Source of the DNA: Candidatus Zixiibacteriota bacterium
GTDB taxonomy: Bacteria; Zixibacteria; MSB-5A5; GN15; JAAZOE01
Assembly (NCBI GenBank): GCA_030588275.1
Contig: JAUUYJ010000088.1
Span: forward strand, 1-8,975
Length of the DNA: 8,975 nucleotides
Direction of reading: 5' to 3'
Of the stretch, positions 6,681 through 8,975 are shown piece after piece. Positions within the stretch are counted from its first letter, which is position 1. Each line of letters begins with the position of its first letter. The notes under the pieces were generated by a model. It saw only the letters and a program-made list of their open reading frames with translations, was not told where the DNA came from and ran no database searches. A program made the position numbers and the translations under genes.

Positions 6681-8045
6681 ATGCGTTTGTTTGCTACTTT
6701 TCTGGTAATCGGGCTGATTTTTTGGGGTGCACTATTTGTTAACCTGGCTGTGGGAGAGATGGTGGAAGTTGACCTCCATAATCCGGTAGCCATCCAGAAT
6801 GAATTGATTAATATCGAGCAAGATGTTTCCGCAACTCGGAGTGGAATACTGTACAAAGGACTGGTTCGCGTTTATATAGTAGAGGGCGAATCCCGATGGC
6901 AGGATTTTTATTTTTTCAATTACCACAATGCTCTCCTTAGCTACGCTTTCGACGACTCTCTTAACCTTGATTATCTTGAGTCATTTCAGGAAACGCGCGT
7001 TTGGGACGGTGCCGACTTTGGCTTTGCCGATGTCACCGCCGGTAACCTCAAAGCTATTGCAGTTGTTTTTAACGCACACGGAAACATCAACTACTCCTAT
7101 CCGGAACATCCTTTTATGGCCTATCCAGCTGATGCTTGTGCAATAGCGACGAATGGAAATCCGGGGTCCCATACATATGGTAATGAGTTTACGCATACGG
7201 TATTTGTGGAAGAAGGGACCGCCTCATGGTGACACGATTGTCCCGAAGCGGCGGCGTCGCTTCTCGCCTTATCCGGTAATCCGGATTATAAGTTTATCTC
7301 TGTTTCACTCGTTGATGACCACAGTTACTATGGGCAACAGCGCGTTTCATATTTTGATCTTCAATGGTACCCCACCCTCTATTTTGATGGCGGGTATTTT
7401 GTTTATCCCGGTGGATTTCAGGATTCGGTTGCGATGGGACTTACCGCCTGTGATTCGCGCCCGGTTCCGGCTATTGATATTGACATCTCTTTGACCTGGC
7501 TGGCTGACGCTCAATTTGAGGTCACCCTCAATGTTACCAATCAGTATTTCATCAACGATCCACCCGAACTGCCAGAGGCACCTTTGGGCCCGACCTTTGG
7601 AGTGACTGAAGGAACCTACACAAGTACAGCATCGACAGTTGATCCCAATAATCATCAGCTATCATATATGTGGGACTGGGGTGACGGCTCGATAAGTGAC
7701 TGGATTGGTCCGGTTAACTCCGGTGAGCAAGTTGAATTATCCCATTATTGGCCAAACACCGGAGGCTATCTGATCCGCGTCAAAGCCAAAGATGAAATGG
7801 GTACCGAGACTGCGTATTCTTCTCCGACGACGCTTAATATATTCACCCGAGGAGATGCCAACATCGATGGAACGGTAAATGTTGGTGACGGAGTTTTTCT
7901 CATAAATTACGTTTTCAAAGGTGGCAATGCACCCAATCCCTTGGAAAGGGGTGATGCCAATTGTGATGACGGGACCAACGTTGGAGATGCCGTTTACATC
8001 ATTAGTTTTGTCTTCAAAGGAGGACCTCCTCCGGGATGTGAATAG
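6681..8045 (+). CDS. Exported thioredoxin-fold selenoprotein with PKD-like and dockerin-like modules (paralogue 2), UGA read as Sec184
   Basis: 454 residues, ATG 6681 with AAGGAG at 6668-6673. N-terminal hydrophobic export segment about 3-24 (FATFLVIGLIFWGALFVNLA). It has the same order of parts as its upstream neighbour: beta-rich domain about 45-135 (LVRVYIVEGESRW, GNLKAIAVVF), thioredoxin-like domain about 170-250, PKD-like domain about 297-387 (WDWGDGSISDWIGP), and dockerin-like repeats at 390-414 and 424-447. The redox site is EEGTASW, UGA at 7230-7232 (codon 184), then HDC with C187; the cis-Pro-Thr pair is P231-T232 in LQWYPTLYFDGG. The two middle residues (HD, against PT in paralogue 1) differ, so redox potential or substrate may differ. 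Sequence divergence between the copies, with both keeping UGA and the resolving Cys, argues for selection on the Sec codon. It stops with TAG. Without Sec decoding it would be split at 7232, with a false second gene from ATG 7434. Confidence 0.85.
7245..7263 (+). promoter_or_regulatory. Candidate bacterial SECIS hairpin, paralogue 2
   Basis: GAAGCG (7245-7250) pairs perfectly with CGCUUC (7258-7263). It can extend inward by a g7251-u7257 wobble and c7252-g7256, leaving a GGC loop (7253-7255). The UGA ends at 7232, so the loop begins 18 nt (7-nt loop) or 20 nt (3-nt loop) downstream, and its first base is G in both cases. This is the most convincing SECIS-like structure of the three. Confidence 0.75.
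7851..8040 (+). repeat. Two dockerin-like repeat units inside paralogue 2
   Basis: Encoded units GDANIDGTVNVGDGVFLINY and GDANCDDGTNVGDAVYIISF, each followed by VFKGG and a Pro-containing turn. They correspond one-to-one to the repeats that end the upstream paralogue, including a terminal GC pair in PGC, so the repeat duplication predates the gene duplication. Confidence 0.75.
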
Positions 8046-8060
8046 TATCTGGATTAACCA

Positions 8061-8090
8061 TCAGGCCAAAGGTCTTGATCTTTGGCCTGA
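8061..8090 (+). terminator. Strong hairpin after paralogue 2, lacking a T-tract
   Basis: TCAGGCCAAAG (8061-8071) pairs perfectly with CTTTGGCCTGA (8080-8090), 11 bp, loop GTCTTGAT. It begins 15 bp after the stop. AAATAATTAA follows, so there is no U-run. It has the same position and stem length as the hairpin after paralogue 1 but an unrelated sequence. Confidence 0.6.
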
Positions 8091-8135
8091 AAATAATTAA
8101 TTTGAAGTATAAATAATGCCATGGAGAGGTAAGGG

Positions 8136-8576
8136 ATGCGTAAGTTCTTTTATATAAGCTGTTGCTTCTGCTTCCTGTTAGCGCTTTCACTTTTGACGAC
8201 TAACAGTTCATTGGCCGAAATTCCAAATAGTCTGAAAATCTCATTTGTCGATCTGGATGGGGATGGTTTTAACGACCTTGATGCCGACGACAACAGTAAC
8301 GGCATCCCCGATAAATTTGAGAAGAAAAAAGTAACCGCGCCGGTTCAAACGGCCAGCCTTCTGGGTGATATGTTTAATCAACCGGAGCTTATTCCTGACG
8401 TTGTCAATCTGTCGGCAACTCGTAAGGATAAATTTGGTATTATGTCTTTTAAGACTCGGAGTATCGGTTCGCATCGAATCGGTTTTAATTGTGCCTCCGG
8501 GTTTGGTTCCGGAAGCGGCATCAACGTTGGTTCGGCCGTCAGCGGCTGTGAGGGAGGCGCATGCGCCCGACAATAA
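8136..8576 (+). CDS. Small exported protein with a DxDxDG calcium-type loop and a Gly/Cys-rich tail
   Basis: 146 residues, not recognised as a named family. ATG 8136 follows GGAGAGG (8123-8129). The signal peptide is about 1-27, with an unusual Cys/Phe-rich core (FYISCCFCFLLALSLL), probably cut after SLA. Residues 39-62 (DLDGDGFNDLDADDNSNGIP...) resemble a thrombospondin type 3-like or EF-hand-like calcium-binding stretch. A polar middle follows. From about 116 the tail is rich in Gly and Ser with three Cys (C119, C138, C143), the last two in GCEGGAC. Mature-protein Cys residues suggest disulfides or metal binding (inference). The end overlaps the next gene by 16 bp, so the two are probably co-translated. 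Confidence 0.8.
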   Translation: MRKFFYISCCFCFLLALSLLTTNSSLAEIPNSLKISFVDLDGDGFNDLDADDNSNGIPDKFEKKKVTAPVQTASLLGDMFNQPELIPDVVNLSATRKDKFGIMSFKTRSIGSHRIGFNCASGFGSGSGINVGSAVSGCEGGACARQ

Positions 8577-8975
8577 CTTCTGCAGGGTCTGTTACTGTCG
8601 CGGCATTTATTCTAATTTTTGCACTTTCGGCCTCCCCCCTATGGGCCGGAATAGCGATTGAATATTCCAGCTCGGCCAGCAATATCGACAATCTCTTAGG
8701 CGATTCAAATAAAGTATATGATGCTTACAGCTCAGAAAATCTGGTTTTCAAAGCATACCCATTTTCATCGCTGGAAGTAAAACTGAGTGGCGATTTATCC
8801 CATTACATGGATACTCCCGGACTGGACAATAAGGGAGGCAATTTATCGTTCACCTATATTCCCTTAGGGGAAGAATCTCCCCTTTCCTTGTATCTTACCG
8901 GTGCTTTAAGTGGGCGAACCTATCGGGTTGATTATAGCATTCTTGATAATAATTATGCAGAGGTAACCGCCGCAT
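8561..8975 (+). CDS. Exported protein, possibly outer-membrane beta-barrel, N-terminal part (3' end outside window)
   Basis: ATG 8561 has a GGGAGG (8552-8557) three bases upstream, and the frame stays open to the window end (138 codons). Residues 1-29 form a good signal peptide (VTVAAFILIFALSASPLWA|G), which supports this start. The mature part shows short alternating polar/hydrophobic segments (SLEVKLSGDLSHY, GNLSFTYIPL, SPLSLYLTGALSG, RTYRVDYSI) separated by turns rich in Gly, Asn and Asp. This pattern suits an outer-membrane barrel or another all-beta exported protein. The family is not recognised. Its start lies inside the end of the small calcium-loop protein, indicating an operon. Confidence 0.75.
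   Translation, partial: MRPTITSAGSVTVAAFILIFALSASPLWAGIAIEYSSSASNIDNLLGDSNKVYDAYSSENLVFKAYPFSSLEVKLSGDLSHYMDTPGLDNKGGNLSFTYIPLGEESPLSLYLTGALSGRTYRVDYSILDNNYAEVTAA

Noticed and set aside
702..7232. The three in-frame UGA codons as ordinary nonsense mutations, frameshift artefacts or sequencing errors
   Set aside because: Each falls exactly on the first Cys of a WCxxC motif, phase is unchanged, the rest of each gene is open and conserved, and a suitable hairpin follows. Random damage would not choose the same catalytic codon three times.
7434..8045. A separate gene starting at ATG 7434
   Set aside because: Same reason: it lacks a start context and is the continuation of paralogue 2 beyond UGA 7230-7232.
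8160..8175. Lipoprotein box around the Cys cluster in the signal peptide of the 146-residue protein
   Set aside because: The Cys residues are at the beginning of the hydrophobic core, which continues after them, and no L-x-(G/A/S)-C motif stands at its end.

Overview
The window looks like chromosomal DNA from an uncultured Gram-negative bacterium. The paired C-terminal dockerin-like repeats (GDAVFLINYVFKGG type), PKD modules, many DxDxDG calcium loops and exported M14 peptidases are typical of Zixibacteria and related candidate phyla. That placement is inference from protein style only; no rRNA or other marker gene is present.

Layout. (1) 1-527 (+) is the C-terminal part of a DUF2339-like membrane protein, cut by the window start. 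(2) 558-1067 (+) is a peroxiredoxin-like gene that can only be read whole if an in-frame UGA at 702-704 is translated, and that UGA sits at the first Cys of a W-C-x-x-C motif. It ends at a bidirectional terminator (1073-1102) shared with the opposing operon. (3) 4875-1124 (-) is a two-gene operon with an ATGA overlap. It encodes an exported M14-like protein that has lost every visible zinc ligand, followed by an exported M14 carboxypeptidase with an intact active site. (4) A 338-bp (AT-rich by eye) divergent intergenic region contains a plausible sigma70-type promoter. (5) 5226-6596 and 6681-8045 (+) are tandem paralogues with the same architecture: signal peptide, beta-rich N-terminal domain, thioredoxin-like domain, PKD-like domain, two dockerin-like repeats. 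Each is interrupted once by UGA, again at the first position of the W-C-x-x-C motif. (6) 8136-8576 (+) is a small exported protein with a calcium-loop motif and a Gly/Cys-rich tail. It overlaps the start of an exported, possibly beta-barrel, protein that runs off the window end.

The main result is that the window appears to encode three selenoproteins of UxxC type (WUVYC, WUPTC, WUHDC). In all three the UGA follows a TGG codon, the reading frame continues on both sides into clear homology, the resolving Cys is kept, and a hairpin with G in the first two loop positions starts 16-20 nt downstream, as in bacterial SECIS elements. Two of the three are exported tandem paralogues carrying surface-type modules, which suggests a selenocysteine-based redox activity outside the cytoplasm. 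UGA is used as a normal stop elsewhere in the window (2869-2871), so a changed genetic code does not explain the pattern. No selA, selB, selC or selD gene is in the window.
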